Origin: Pohlia nutans
Lineage: Eukaryota > Streptophyta > Bryopsida > Bryales > Mniaceae
DNA: 64,000 nucleotides
Assembly (NCBI GenBank): GCA_022496805.1
Contig: CM040091.1
Location: 20,450,336 to 20,514,335, forward strand
Reading direction: 5' to 3'
A model generated the notes under the pieces. It made no database searches. It saw only the letters and a list, made by a program, of their open reading frames with translations, and was not told the origin of the DNA. Shown here in pieces: positions 33,682 to 45,300 of this stretch (positions within the stretch are counted from its first letter, which is position 1; each line of letters begins with the position of its first letter). Both the position numbers and the translations under genes were made by a program.

Positions 33682-35851
33682 TATTAGATCAAATATAAAA
33701 ATGATGGTTTGCAATAACTTCATGGCACAATCAACACTTGTTGAATTTGCAAAGGGAATGGAAGGCCAAAATTGATTCATTTGGAATTCAACTTAAATAT
33801 GTTTATTACGTATTCAAATTGAATGAATAAAGTAACCACCAAATAGAGAATATGTTTTTATTTTTGATGAATGGTGTTATTTCATATTCAATTTCATTAT
33901 TTTCATGGAACTAAGTATGTTAAATACAAATCTATTGTAGCATAGAGGTAGAATATTGTGCCAGGAACATAAATGTAAAGTTTTAGGAATGAAAGGAGTT
34001 CAAAGCTTTGTCATAACTTAGAAGCACGCCTTTGATTTGAGTCAGATTTGAGTGTTGAAAATGCACTAAATAATACAAGTGTATGTTAGGAGTGGCAGCG
34101 TTGATGATGCCCGGCAAATTGTTGATAAAAGCATTGCATGTGCATTCAATCATATCAATCAAAACCAGCTTTATTAATGACAAAAAAAGTTATTCAATTG
34201 ATGCAAGTGTCATATTCTCCAAACTTGTGGAATTAAATGGATTAACCCTTAAATAACTTGTGGAATTTAATAGATTAATCCCTAAATACGCAAAGCCTTT
34301 ACAAAAAAAGTCGAATATCACTTTCAATTGGAGCTTGGTCATCAAAAGCTTTTTAGATATTTTAAGTATTATTTTAGTATTATTTTTTATTATTTTGACT
34401 TTGACTTATTTTTTAAGGTTTTAGGATGTTCTAAAAATAATAATAGAATATTAAATAGTTTAGCATTATTGGAAATTAACCTTTCAATAATGATAAATTG
34501 ATTGTAAATTCTATATAATAAACAAGATTATAATCTAAATTGAATTGAAAATAAATGAAACTATGCAGTAAAGTAGAAAATATACAAAATGATACAATAA
34601 GATTTTTCATTTTATTTCTACTAAAAACATGTGACGTGTTGAATTTGGAGCTACAAATAAAAATGAAAATTAATACTTTGTAAAAATCATCAATATGACA
34701 ATTTGATTCTTTATATTATTGTAGTTTTCCATATGTGATAAAATCTTTATACCAATATTGAATGAAATACAAATAAATGGAATATGAGATAGAACTTGCA
34801 AGCCCATGTGAATTCTCATATTTTTTAGTATATTTTGGTTCACAATTGAGCATAGAAAATGATCTTTTTTGAAAAGAAATCAACTAAAGAAAGCTAGAAG
34901 GCTAGGTCATCTTCTACATCCAAAAAGAATTTTTTGATTTGGAGTTTTTATGAATGAGATATGAACAAATTTTTGTAAGGTGGTGAACAATGTGCATGAT
35001 TTGAATAATAAGAAAATAATTTGTGATCAGACTTTCAAGGCTTAATTGTGCATAGTAGACTATTTTATTTTAAATATTTATCAGCAAAAAAAAGTTTTAC
35101 AATCAAGCAATCTTTGACCTCTAAAAAGAATTTTGTAATTTGGAATTTTTATGCTTAAGTTATGCTCATTTTTGTAAATGAGTTTAATTTGTTTACGTTA
35201 AAGTAATTGTCCTACTTTGTCCTATTGAATAGTGAGACCCAGGGGGAGGGGGGGTTCTTCTCCTCTAACCCTCATTCTCACTTGTTTCCATTATTTAATT
35301 ATCTAGTTTGTGCCATGTGTTTGAGCAGGAGAAACTTACTGTGTATAAATTGGATTTTCATGAAACAATTTGCAAATGTTAATTTTTTTTGTTGCAATTT
35401 GAATGGTGCATGGTGCTCATCAATTGGAGCTATTGTGAAAAAGTTACGGCTTGTAAAGTGCCGGGTAGTTTACTACGGTTAGAATTCAAAAGTTCAACCT
35501 TTGAGAGCTTGTAGAAATCTGCACAAAGATTACTTTGTTGCACTATTTGATAGGTATATGTATCAATTTTATAGCTTTCTAAAAAGTTATAAAAATCTTA
35601 TATTTGAGTCTATATGTAAACGATATATAAGTGTATAAGTGAGAGGATTTAGAAATTCCGCATTTTTTTAGGAGTTTCATTTTTGAAGAGCTATTAAAAA
35701 CCAGATTGTATCATGATTTGACTTGTTGATTTTTACAAAACATGTGTAATATAGTTAGCTTTTCAAAAAGCTATAACGCCAAGTATTTGGATTATTTATG
35801 AATATTATACATACTCTAAAGCAGGGAAGTATTCAGCATACAAGGCATGTA
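33682..35851. other. AT-rich stretch without a gene
   Basis: No coding feature is supported. 34690-35190 is a copy of the dispersed repeat at 20430-20990. A short direct repeat built on GGATTAACCC/AGATTAATCC and CTTGTGGAATT occurs at 34225-34290. Confidence 0.5.
34690..35190. repeat. Dispersed AT-rich repeat, copy 2
   Basis: It is collinear with 20430-20990, with frequent substitutions and small gaps. Confidence 0.7.
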
Positions 35852-35879
35852 CACTACCGGAGATGGGTACTTTTATGAC

Positions 35880-36165
35880 TGGGAGAATATGACTGAGGAT
35901 GACAGGCGACTGCCGGCTGTCACATTCTGCGAGGGCAAAATTGTCGGCGGAAGCCAAATTAGACAATGTGACTGGTAGTCATATTTTGCAGTCATATTTG
36001 CCACGTGTACCGTATAAAGTGGGTGGGAGGGTCGTATATCTTCGTAGGGAACGAGAGGGAACGAGTGGGAACGTTCCTGGGGAACGCACAGTCATATTTG
36101 GACGTCACTTTTTCCTCCTAGTCATATTTTGCAGTCACATTTTTCCCTATAGTCGTATTTTTTTT
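35880..36165. repeat. Subterminal repeats of CACTA 1
   Basis: Four exact GTCATATTT copies occur, with near copies (GTCACATTT, GTCGTATTT) and an inverted AATATGACTG. Such arrays usually bind the TnpA-type protein. Confidence 0.7.
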
Positions 36166-36671
36166 TTTGGGCTGTCCATGATTATAAACACTGCCCGAGA
36201 CAGTTTACATGTATATTGGCCCTCTCAATCACTGTATAGTATGAGAATTTATGGTATTAATTTTTAAGGGAGAATTTGTGTCCAAAATTGAGTAGTTTTT
36301 CATTTGTTTAGGGTAATTAGGAATTGGCCATCTGCATTATTTTAATAATTGATTAGTAAATTATTTATTCACGCAATTCCATGGTGGAGCGGTTTAGGGT
36401 GGAGGTGGGGGTTTACATTGAGAAGGAATGTGTGGCAAAATTATTACGGGTTTTATAATTGTGTCCGTGCCTGTATGTAGTGGTACTTGGCAACTAACGT
36501 GAGAAGTGTGCAACTATCGGTTTAGGAGGTTGAAATGAATGTGTGCTGCATGGCCAAGATTTGAGGGTGCTAATTACACAATTTCATGTGAATATATGTA
36601 TATATATTTATATATAGATATGTCCAATAGATAGACTGTTCACAACTGTATGTGAATGAATAAAGACTCGG

Positions 36672-38898
36672 TCAATCCTGCTCTGAGTCGCAATAATCTA
36701 AATCATCTACCGATGTGTCATCTTTTCCGAGGCGTTCTAAAGCTTTAGCCACCACCTCCGGAGCTACTTCCACTGCGTTGTTTAAAATAGGTGTTTGGGG
36801 TATGAGATCCGAATCCAAGCCTGTGGCTTCAAGTCCGGGAAAATCACTTGCTCTCCCCAATGATATGCACCGTACTTCATCCGTGAGTTGGTGGTTCGAG
36901 AATGTCTGAACTCCTCGTGGTTCTTTACGCATCACAACCTCCCGTCCACGCTTGGCCACATCCGGTGCAAAAAAAACCTGTTCAATGTGGAGCGGGAAGG
37001 CAAATGACTGTGCAGAGTTTGGGATCAACCTCTGGAAGTTTACGGTAGTGAAACTGTAATCATCGCGCTTCATGGTGGCGACATCTCCTCTCATGTTTGC
37101 AACCACCCAGTTGCAATAGAGGACCACCACCTCATACTGTCCATAGTCCACTGAAATGATTTCCTCCACCCACCCCACGTACTCCAACTCCGCAGCCCGG
37201 AGGTTTGTATCCTTGCTACCCGCGCGACAAAGTTGTCGAAAGGTTGCGGCTACCCCCGAGTCCGTGGTTGTCAAATGCGTCTCTGCACTCCGCACACGGA
37301 GGTGGTTCCCATATGCATACATGGATCGATACGTCTTAGCTACGTTTGATGGAGGTAGCATCAAGGCCCTCACGTCTTGGGGGACCTCCTCGTCTCCATC
37401 TTCTATAGCCCGTATCACAGCCTTCGGAAACCATACGTGGAAGTCTTCGTCGCACATCTCCGAAGGGTACACTAGCCTAGCCTTTTTCTTCTTGCGCCTA
37501 TACTCGTGACGCTCCGCTTCCCGACGTGCCATGTCATCCTCGTGTTTCCTGTAAGCAAAAGAGTTCAATATGGTCACTTTCATCTTCACATAATATTCGG
37601 GGTTTAGGATGTAGTATATAGCCCAGATTGGCTGTTCGTGGCAACCACTGCATTACCGGTTGCAGATCTAGTGGTCTCACTGGAGGCAGTCACTAACATA
37701 TCTGGGGGCAGTCACTTATATCACGAGGCCCCGTTTCAAAAGACATTGCCTTGAGTCACGGATATCATTGCCATCACTGAGGGTAGTCACACTGTGTACA
37801 AATATTTTAACATTTTTTAACATTTTTTAAATAATATCTTTTTTATTTTAACATATCATTGTGTAAAACATTTGTAATTAAAAAAAATTCCAATAAAGCA
37901 TTATTTTTAAGCCCAAACACCAAAACCACTCCTTAGAGGATCATTCATACACAAGTAATGATTGCCCTGCTCAATCAAACACAACTTCTAAATAATGCTC
38001 AACATCCAGTTTGAAGAAATATACGTACCAAGTAGGAACATGGGAGAGCTCATCTAGAATATGCGCAAAGTACATCTAGTGCTAAGTGCTGTCGACTTCA
38101 TTCCCCTGTCTTGCAATGGAGCTTACTTATTGCACATAACTTAACTTACTTCATACCATATGATGTGAACTCACCTCCTCCAATCTTCCAATGGTGCCGC
38201 GTTGGTCACCACGAATTCGTGAATCCATCCTCGAAGGTTTGGTGACAAATAGCGAGTGCGCTTGTTGCCTTCGAGGATCTCGTCGTACATTGCTGGGTCT
38301 TCTTTATCGTCCCACACCCTTCGAGTAGTAGTCATATACTCTTACATATACTCGGTGCAGAACCCCAATGCCTCAACTATAGCATAGCCGCTGGCCATGC
38401 TACCTTCTGGTTTATCTCGATTTCGAACGTAGGCTTTGAGTGTCTTCAAATATCTCTCAATAGGGTACATCCATCGTGTATGGACGGGACCACAGATTTC
38501 CACTTCCTCCACGAGGTGCAACACCAAGTGGCTCATAATGTCGAAGAATGACGGTGGGACCTCCTTCTCCAACATGCATAATGCGATGACCGCTTCGCTC
38601 CTCATATCTTCTATAGCCTTCGGATTGATGATCTTTGCACATATCCTCCGGAATACTTGGCTCAACATTATTATTGCCGTTCGAACTTCCTTTGCCTATG
38701 TAGTGCGTACACACAGCGGCAGCACCTGTTGGAGGAGGACATGGTAGTCATGTGATTTAAGCCCTTTGATTTGCCCAACCGTGTTCACACGCTTCTTCAG
38801 CTGCCCGACGTATTTAGATGGGGTTCGCAAGGAACGCAATTGGTCCACAAAGACCTTACGCTCTTCTTCCGTAAGAACGTATGATGACCGAGGTAAAA
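36672..38898 (-). pseudogene. CACTA tnp2 transposase C-terminal part (DUF4218 and DUF4216), dead
   Basis: Two minus-strand exons are visible: 38175 to the LTR at 38898, and 36672-37548, with a GTGAGT donor, TTACAG acceptor and matching phase 2. The first holds DUF4218 (KSHDYHVLLQQ, ICGPVHTRWMYPIERYLKTL, GFCTEYM). The second holds DUF4216 (YVGWVEEIISVDYGQYEVV, VKRDD-like MKRDDYSFTTVNF, HIEQVFF). Compared with the tnp2 at 60257 there are two in-frame stops. One is a TAG at 38696-38698. The other is a TAA at 38342-38344, created by a 12-base duplication of GAGTATATG with TAA. The long second exon is still fully open (292 codons), so decay is moderate. Confidence 0.85.
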
Positions 38899-39438
38899 TG
38901 TTAACCGAATATTAGTTGATATTCCCTTAGGCTAAGAGTAGGCTAGTCTATACCCAGCAGGAATAGACCCAGCAGGAGACACGTGGCAGTACAGGCTGGT
39001 ACAGACTGGTCGACCCGACTTTACAATCGACCAGTCTGACACACTGTCAGACTAGTCTCCTATATGTACCTTCACTCTCTTCGAGAGAGTTGTTGCTATA
39101 CCATTTGTACATCTTTTTGGCAGCCTCAGTTGTACTTCATTCTTGTCTTAAGCTCTTCTTGTGTGCACTAGTATGTTAGACTACTGCTGTTGGACTACTG
39201 CTGTTTTCTGCTCTTGAATCATTCCTTGTGGTTGTATCTTGGATAGTTGTAGTAGTCTGTGGGTATGCAGGAGTCGACTTACTAGCATACTGGTGCTTTT
39301 CCTTAGCCGACAGTTCATTCTTCATAGTAGAAACCTCTTCTACTCCTCTCAATCTCTAGAAACTAGTCTAGAGTGGAATAGTCTTGGGCGGAGTAGCTTC
39401 ATCCGTTTAAGGTCGGTTCCTAGAAAACCCCCTTAACA
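38899..39438 (+). repeat. 5' LTR of the Ty3 element (540 bp)
   Basis: It starts TGTTAACC and ends CCTTAACA, the expected TG...CA with inverted ends. It carries short repeats such as CTACTGCTGTTGGACTACTGC. Boundaries are set by CACTA coding sequence on the left and the primer site on the right. Confidence 0.85.
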
Positions 39439-39440
39439 TT

Positions 39441-39456
39441 TGGCGACCATGCAAAG
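39441..39456 (+). promoter_or_regulatory. Putative primer-binding site
   Basis: TGGCGACCATGC lies two bases after the LTR end. The TGG start pairs with a tRNA CCA end. I cannot name the tRNA with confidence. Confidence 0.6.
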
Positions 39457-39576
39457 TTCAGCTCAGACGCTAGTCTTTCTGTTGGGCTAGTCAGATCCAG
39501 ATCTAGATCTAGATCCAAATCCAAATCCTGGTCGATCCAGATCTAGATCCTAGTCAATCCTATCTCCTATCGCTAA

Positions 39577-39865
39577 ATGCATGATTTATCTATTTCTGGA
39601 ATGACCCTACTACAGAATTCACAAAGTCCAGAAATTAGCGAAAATTTCCAATAGAGGATATAGAAGGATTTTGGCCAACGGAGGATCCTCCGATAGATCA
39701 CCGCATACTTTCTGCCTACGGAGGATCCTCCAATGTGTTCCATTATGTTCCATGTACAGTGTTCAACACATACAATGCTCTTTGCATAGTAAGTAAACTT
39801 CGTCTTGTCTAGAATTAGATAGTCCATATTTGAGCCCTTTTTCCAGAACTAGATAAATCATGCAT
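39577..39865. mobile_element. 289-bp MITE nested in the Ty3 leader
   Basis: Inverted repeats of about 23 bases (ATGCATGATTTATCTA at the start, its complement at the end) enclose a non-coding middle with two GGAGGATCCTCC palindromes. Both sides have CTAA (39573-39576 and 39866-39869). A TAA-containing target fits PIF/Harbinger-like MITEs, but a 4-bp duplication is also possible. Confidence 0.75.
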
Positions 39866-40195
39866 CTAAGGCGCTATACGTCCCTAGGAAACAGCAGCCA
39901 TCTGCTTCCTACACGAAAATCACATGTCTTGAGAAAAATCCAGAGCCCGAGTAGCCGATAAGTGCCTCGGAGATCAGTCTGTGTAACAGTCGACCAGGGT
40001 AGTCAACAGTCGATAAAGGCTACTGACCAAGAATCTGTAAGAGCAGTCTGTGAACAAGGCTTACGGTGCCACAGAGCAACCGACTAGGCCAGCACAAAAG
40101 ACTAGCCAAACGGATCTCAGAGCCCGACCTACCTAGCAGAAGTCGGATCTAAATCCAGATCCAGATCTAGATCCGATAACTGCCGCGTCGCTAGT

Positions 40196-43100
40196 ATGGA
40201 ACGACCGCGTACACGAGCTACCGGTTCTCCCTTAGCAGTCGAAGTAACTGCCGACCAGCTCTCTAACCCACGTTTTCATAGAGAATGGCGAAATTTACAG
40301 TCGGAGATCATTCCACCGACAGTAGTCCATGAGACTACCACGGGAATAGATCCCCGACCAATATACGAGATTCGGAGGCAAGTCGCAGCATCGACTTCTA
40401 CCGACCCGTCTTTACAACACTACATGGAGTTCACGCAGGGAAGGATGAATACCCCGGAAGGTACCATTTTTCACGAAACTTCGGTACCAATGGGACGCGG
40501 CATCCCAAATATGCCAACCCGACCCCTGGCGATTCTACCGACCATGCACACCACGAATCATCAAACCCGCCCGACAGTGGCATTTCAGACAAGGTCGAAC
40601 CCGACTTCTCCACGAAGGCTCCTGGACGACCCGCTCGACTTACTGGAACGACCTTCCAGTGCGCACCAACGACTAGTAAGGTACGCTACCGAACCTCCCA
40701 TCATTTCATATCAACGACAGTTAGAAATAGACCAACTACGTCGTAATAGGGATGAATTGGACTCCCAACTGGCCGATCTTTTATCTAGCCAGAACCCGAC
40801 ACCTGAGCAACTACACTCGGAATCGCAACCAGGTCGACCGGACCAGTCGCCTACATTTCGCCAGGAACCCAGTTCTCCTGGTCAAATGAATAGTCGACCC
40901 GGATCACCAGGTACCGACAACCCATACTCGACCGGCATAGACGACTTTGATAATGACTTAGTCGATAGGATCAGACAGATTTATCACTCCAACCAACCAG
41001 TCGACCAAGTTGTTACTCGACCCAGTCTCCCGAATATTCGCACTCATATTCATGAGCCGAATATTCTATACATAGATCAGTCGAGGGTAACTCACACTAC
41101 AACCCCCAGAGTGTCGACCCCTCGGACTAGTCTACCACCTGGTTACCAAACTCAACCAGCGATAGGCATTCCTATGATGCAACCTATCAATCAACCATCG
41201 TTTTCACAGACGCATAATAGGCCAATACCACAAAACCCATACAACCGACCGGTAGCCTCCCAGCCACCAGTCCTACCGACTGTGACCCAATACCAACCCA
41301 CCGTACCTATGTGTACATCTTGTGGCGACTATGGTCATCTTCTCGACCAATGTGCACTATACAACCCTCGGTCGATAGGCTATTCGGCACCTGCAGCTCA
41401 GACGCAGCAGCAGCCTCCCTACCCAGCAGCTACACTCCCGACTCGGACGACTGCTCGGAAACCGGTAGCGATGCCTACCTACAAGGAAGGCAAGTGTGCC
41501 ATTACGCATGTCCATCGATTTCTCAATGCCCTTACGTTGAATGGCGAAACTGACTCGACTATTACTATAGCATTGTTCGGAAATTCCCTAGTCGATGCGG
41601 CTAACTATAATTGGTTCTCGACTCAACGGACGTCATACCCACACCAAAACTTACATGAAATCCTCGATGCCTTCAAACATCGCTACCAGGTTATCGACAA
41701 TGATGACCAGGCTTACCTACGTTTCCGCAGTATGAAACAGGATGCCAAAGAGTCGGTTGACGATTACTATGAACGGATGATGAAACTAGCCAGCCAGTTT
41801 GAGGTCCTTCCGGTTGATAATTTCCTACTAAGCAATTTCCAAGCTGGTTTGCTGAAGTATCTGCAGGTAGCCACAGTCGGACTACCAAGATCGACACTAG
41901 CCCAGGTCAAGAAATCGGCTAAGCTTGCAGAAAGCGGACTACCTAAGGAACCCGACTCGACTAGTACCGAGCGGCCCGAGACTACAAAACGAGCATTTTG
42001 CAACCGATGCAAGAAGCCAGGCCATTTCGAACGCGACTGCTGGCTCAATCCGAAGAGCGAGATCGGAAAAAGGCGCGCGGCGGCTAATAGGACAGCGCCA
42101 GTAGCAGCAGCAACACCGGTGTCAACTACCGCCGAATCAAGGAGTCGACCACCGCGAGATAGCACACCACGATGGATATTCCCTTGCTCTCTGTGCAAAA
42201 CATTGGACCACCCGACACACTTGTGTCCCCTACTGAAGGATCCGAAGGTCGTCCAATTCCTTAATCAGCAGATCGAGACCAAGCCCCACACGTCGTCAGT
42301 AGTCATTGAAGAACTACCGAACACTACGGTTGGTGTCCTAACAGTCGCAGCGATTACCAGAAGCCAGTCAACTACCGACCAGCCGACTTCTGACCAAACC
42401 ACAGAGAAGACCGACTGGAGTGCCCAAGAATTACTACGTGATCAAATGATGCAGGAAGTTCGTCAACTCCAAGCCGAGTTGGAAACAACCACTTCCACTA
42501 AAGACCCAAAGTCGACTGAGGACTCACCCTCACTCGACTGGGACGCGGAGGCATTACCGCAACAAACGATCACCCTTCAAGACAACCGAGACCAACCGAC
42601 TCCGGCCACGGTCGACCAAGGCAGCATCGCATTCGGCGCCGTCCAGCAGCAGATCCTCGATCAACTCCAAGACTGCAAATTGCAGGTTTCCATCCGTGAC
42701 TTACTACAGTTATCACCGACCCTCACCAAACTAGTTAGGGATCGACTGACAAATTCAGACCCAAAGTCGACTCAAGAGTTACCCTACTCGACTATAGAGG
42801 AGGTGACGATCGCTGCTGCAGCAGTCATCGACAAACACATGCCAGTCATCACAGTATCAGTCGGAAAAAACATGGTCGACGACGTTCTAATCGATGGCGG
42901 CTCCGGCGTCAATGTGATCACCGAAGATGAACGCCGACGGTTGGGACTAGCTAAGCCGTCACCCGCACCATTCAACCTCAAGATGGCTAATGGCACCATA
43001 GCACGACCCAAAGGATTGATCAGGGATGTCAAAATTCACATTCATGGCATCCCCTACATCGTCACGCTTATAGTCATCGATTGCTCGACAGTCAAGTCAG

Positions 43101-44080
43101 ACTACCGGTTATTACTCGGTCGACCCTGGCTTCGACATGCCAAAGTCATACACGACTGGGGCAACAATGAAGTGCAGATCATGGGCAATGGCACAGTCAA
43201 GACCGTCAAGATAAATCGACAGTTAGGATACGAGGCGGTTACACCACATGCTCTAGTCTGTTACAACTTCGCGGAAGGAATCACCGATGAAGAGGAGGAA
43301 ATCTTGATGGCCTCCGACCCGACCCTCCACACAATGGGCACAATCGACTGGAACCTCCTAGCTACCGAGTTGACAGTCGACCAGTCTGGAACGAAACCGA
43401 CTCCGACGGCCAGTACCCCTGGGCACCAAGGTATTCAACATAGACCAGGAACAATGTTGGTAGACGAGACACCCATACAAGACAAGCTGCGATTCATGGA
43501 CATTGCCCATTGGAATCACAATGAGGAGGATCGACTCGACCATGTCAACGTCGGTACCTCTACCGACCCCAAGCTGTTGAAGCTGAACGCGAATTTGAGC
43601 CCTAGTCTCAGAGCTAGCGCAGAATCCCTGTTTAAGGAATACATCGACATTTTCGCCTTCTCTTACGAAGATCTGCGAGGTATACCGGAACACATAGCGA
43701 CTCATCGGATCGAGCTCAACCCGACCATCTCGCCTAGTCACCAAGCACAATACCGGATGAACCCGAATTATGCACAAGCAGTAAAGGACGACCTGGAACG
43801 ACTTCTAAGAGCAGGATTCATCGCACCAGTCGACCAGGCGACATGGCTATCCCCAATAGTCGTGGTCCCCAAAAAGAATGGGAAACTACGGATATGCGTA
43901 GATTTCCGTCGACTTAATGCAGCAACCAAGAAAGACCCGTACCCCCTTCTGTTCACGGACGAGGTACTCGAGGCAGTCATAGGCTATGAAGCCTACTCCT
44001 TCATCGACTGTTTCTCAGGCTACCACCAGGTACGGATCGACCCGACCGACCGCCCCAAAACAGCGTTTATTACCGAATAG
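40196..44080 (+). pseudogene. Ty3 gag, protease and start of reverse transcriptase, ended by a TAG
   Basis: The frame is open for 1294 codons. The gag part is glutamine-, proline- and threonine-rich. Three CCHC-like knuckles are visible: CTSCGDYGHLLDQC near residue 373, CNRCKKPGHFERDC near residue 602 and CSLCKTLDHPTHLC near residue 662. The retropepsin motif is IDGGSGVNVI near residue 900, followed by LLLGRPWL. The reverse transcriptase begins with VVVPKKNGKLRICVDFRRLN and reaches FIDCFSGYHQVRI. It stops at TAG 44078-44080 where related elements have a tryptophan. The same frame continues directly after the stop, so this is a point change and not a frameshift. Confidence 0.87.
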
Positions 44081-45300
44081 GGCGCGTATGTATGGGTCGT
44101 GATGCCGTTTGGATTGAAGAACGCCCCGCCTACCTACCAGCGCATCGTCAACCAGACCTTCAAAGAGTACCTGGGCGACTTCATGAAGCTATTCCTAGAC
44201 GATTTCAGTGTCTACAGCGACATCGACTCCCACCTACCGAAGCTCAGACTAGTCTTCAACCGATGTCGACAGTACGGGGTAAGCCTCAATCCAGAAAAAT
44301 GTATATTCTATGTTCCTTCTGGTGTAATTTTGGGCTACATTGTAGGTCGGGAAGGCAAGTTTCCGGATCCAAAGAAAATCCAGGCCCTAGTCGACATGCC
44401 ATCACCAAAGGACGTCAAAGCCATTCAGACGTTCAACAGCCTAGCCCAGTTCAACCGATGCTTCATCAAAAATTATGCTGCCATCATGGAACCCATCACC
44501 AAACTGACCAGGAAAGGCGAACCGTTCGACTGGACACCGGCGTGCGCAACCGCATATCAGACCATCAAGGATCGATACCAGACTGCACCAATCCTCATCG
44601 GAGTCGACTGGTCACTCGACTTCCACATACACACAGACACATCCGACATAGCAGTCGGGGCGATGCTAGCACAGAACCCGACCGGCAACATCGACCAGCC
44701 GATAGCCTACGCTTCTCGACTACTCAACAAAGCAGAGAAGAACTATACAACAACCGAGAAAGAAGCCCTCGCAATGGTGTACGCCATCAACAAATTCCGC
44801 CATTACCTCCTAGGTAATAAGCTCGTCTTCTATGTCGACCACCTGGCGCTCCAGTACTTGATCAACAAACCTCAGGTATCGGGTCGACTGGCACGTTGGC
44901 TACTACTGTTTCTTGAATTCGACTTCACTGTGGTTTATAAACCAGGCAAAACACATGGAGTAGCCGACGCACTATCAAGAAATGAAGGGGCCGAGCCAGC
45001 CATAGGCATACCCGACCAGACAGTCGACGCACAACTATTTTCCACTGAACCCGACTGGCTACACCCGATAGTCGACTACTTGACTACCGGGACTTTTCCA
45101 ACCCGCATGACGAAGGAGGCCCGCAAACGAATCGCTCACAAAGCCATTCCGTACCAAGTAATCGACGGACAACTGTACCGACTCGGCAAGGACCACCAGC
45201 TCCGACTAGTCCTAACTGGCAGTCAGCCGACAACAATCCTCCAAGAATTACACAAAGGCAACGCGGGAGGACATTTTTCTCATGACATCATTGTCCAGGC
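44081..45300 (+). pseudogene. Ty3 reverse transcriptase core and RNase H
   Basis: This is the direct in-frame continuation of the previous part. It carries VVMPFGLKNAPPTYQR, the catalytic FLDDFSVYS and the thumb PEKCIFYVPSGVILGY. RNase H follows (DTSDIAVGAMLAQ, TEKEALAMVYAINKFRHYL, VDHLALQYLI). It runs into the start of the integrase zinc finger (ELHKGNAGGHFSHD). The frame is then lost close to 45298, where one base is missing relative to the expected reading. Confidence 0.85.

Larger units (their letters stand above)
35852..38898 (-). mobile_element. CACTA transposon 1, truncated by a Ty3 insertion
   Basis: The left end reads CACTACCGGAGATGGG, a CACTA-type terminus. The next 330 bases carry repeated AGTCATATTT motifs in both orientations, typical of CACTA subterminal repeats. 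The C-terminal part of a tnp2 transposase follows on the minus strand and runs up to the LTR at 38899. The rest of the element is not found on the other side of the retrotransposon. Confidence 0.82.

Noticed and set aside
35899..36267. 122-codon ORF in the left end of CACTA 1
   Set aside because: It is built on the subterminal repeats and has no protein-like conservation.
44078..44080. Programmed readthrough of the TAG in the retrotransposon
   Set aside because: The stop lies inside the reverse transcriptase at a normally conserved tryptophan, not between gag and pol, so a simple mutation is more likely.
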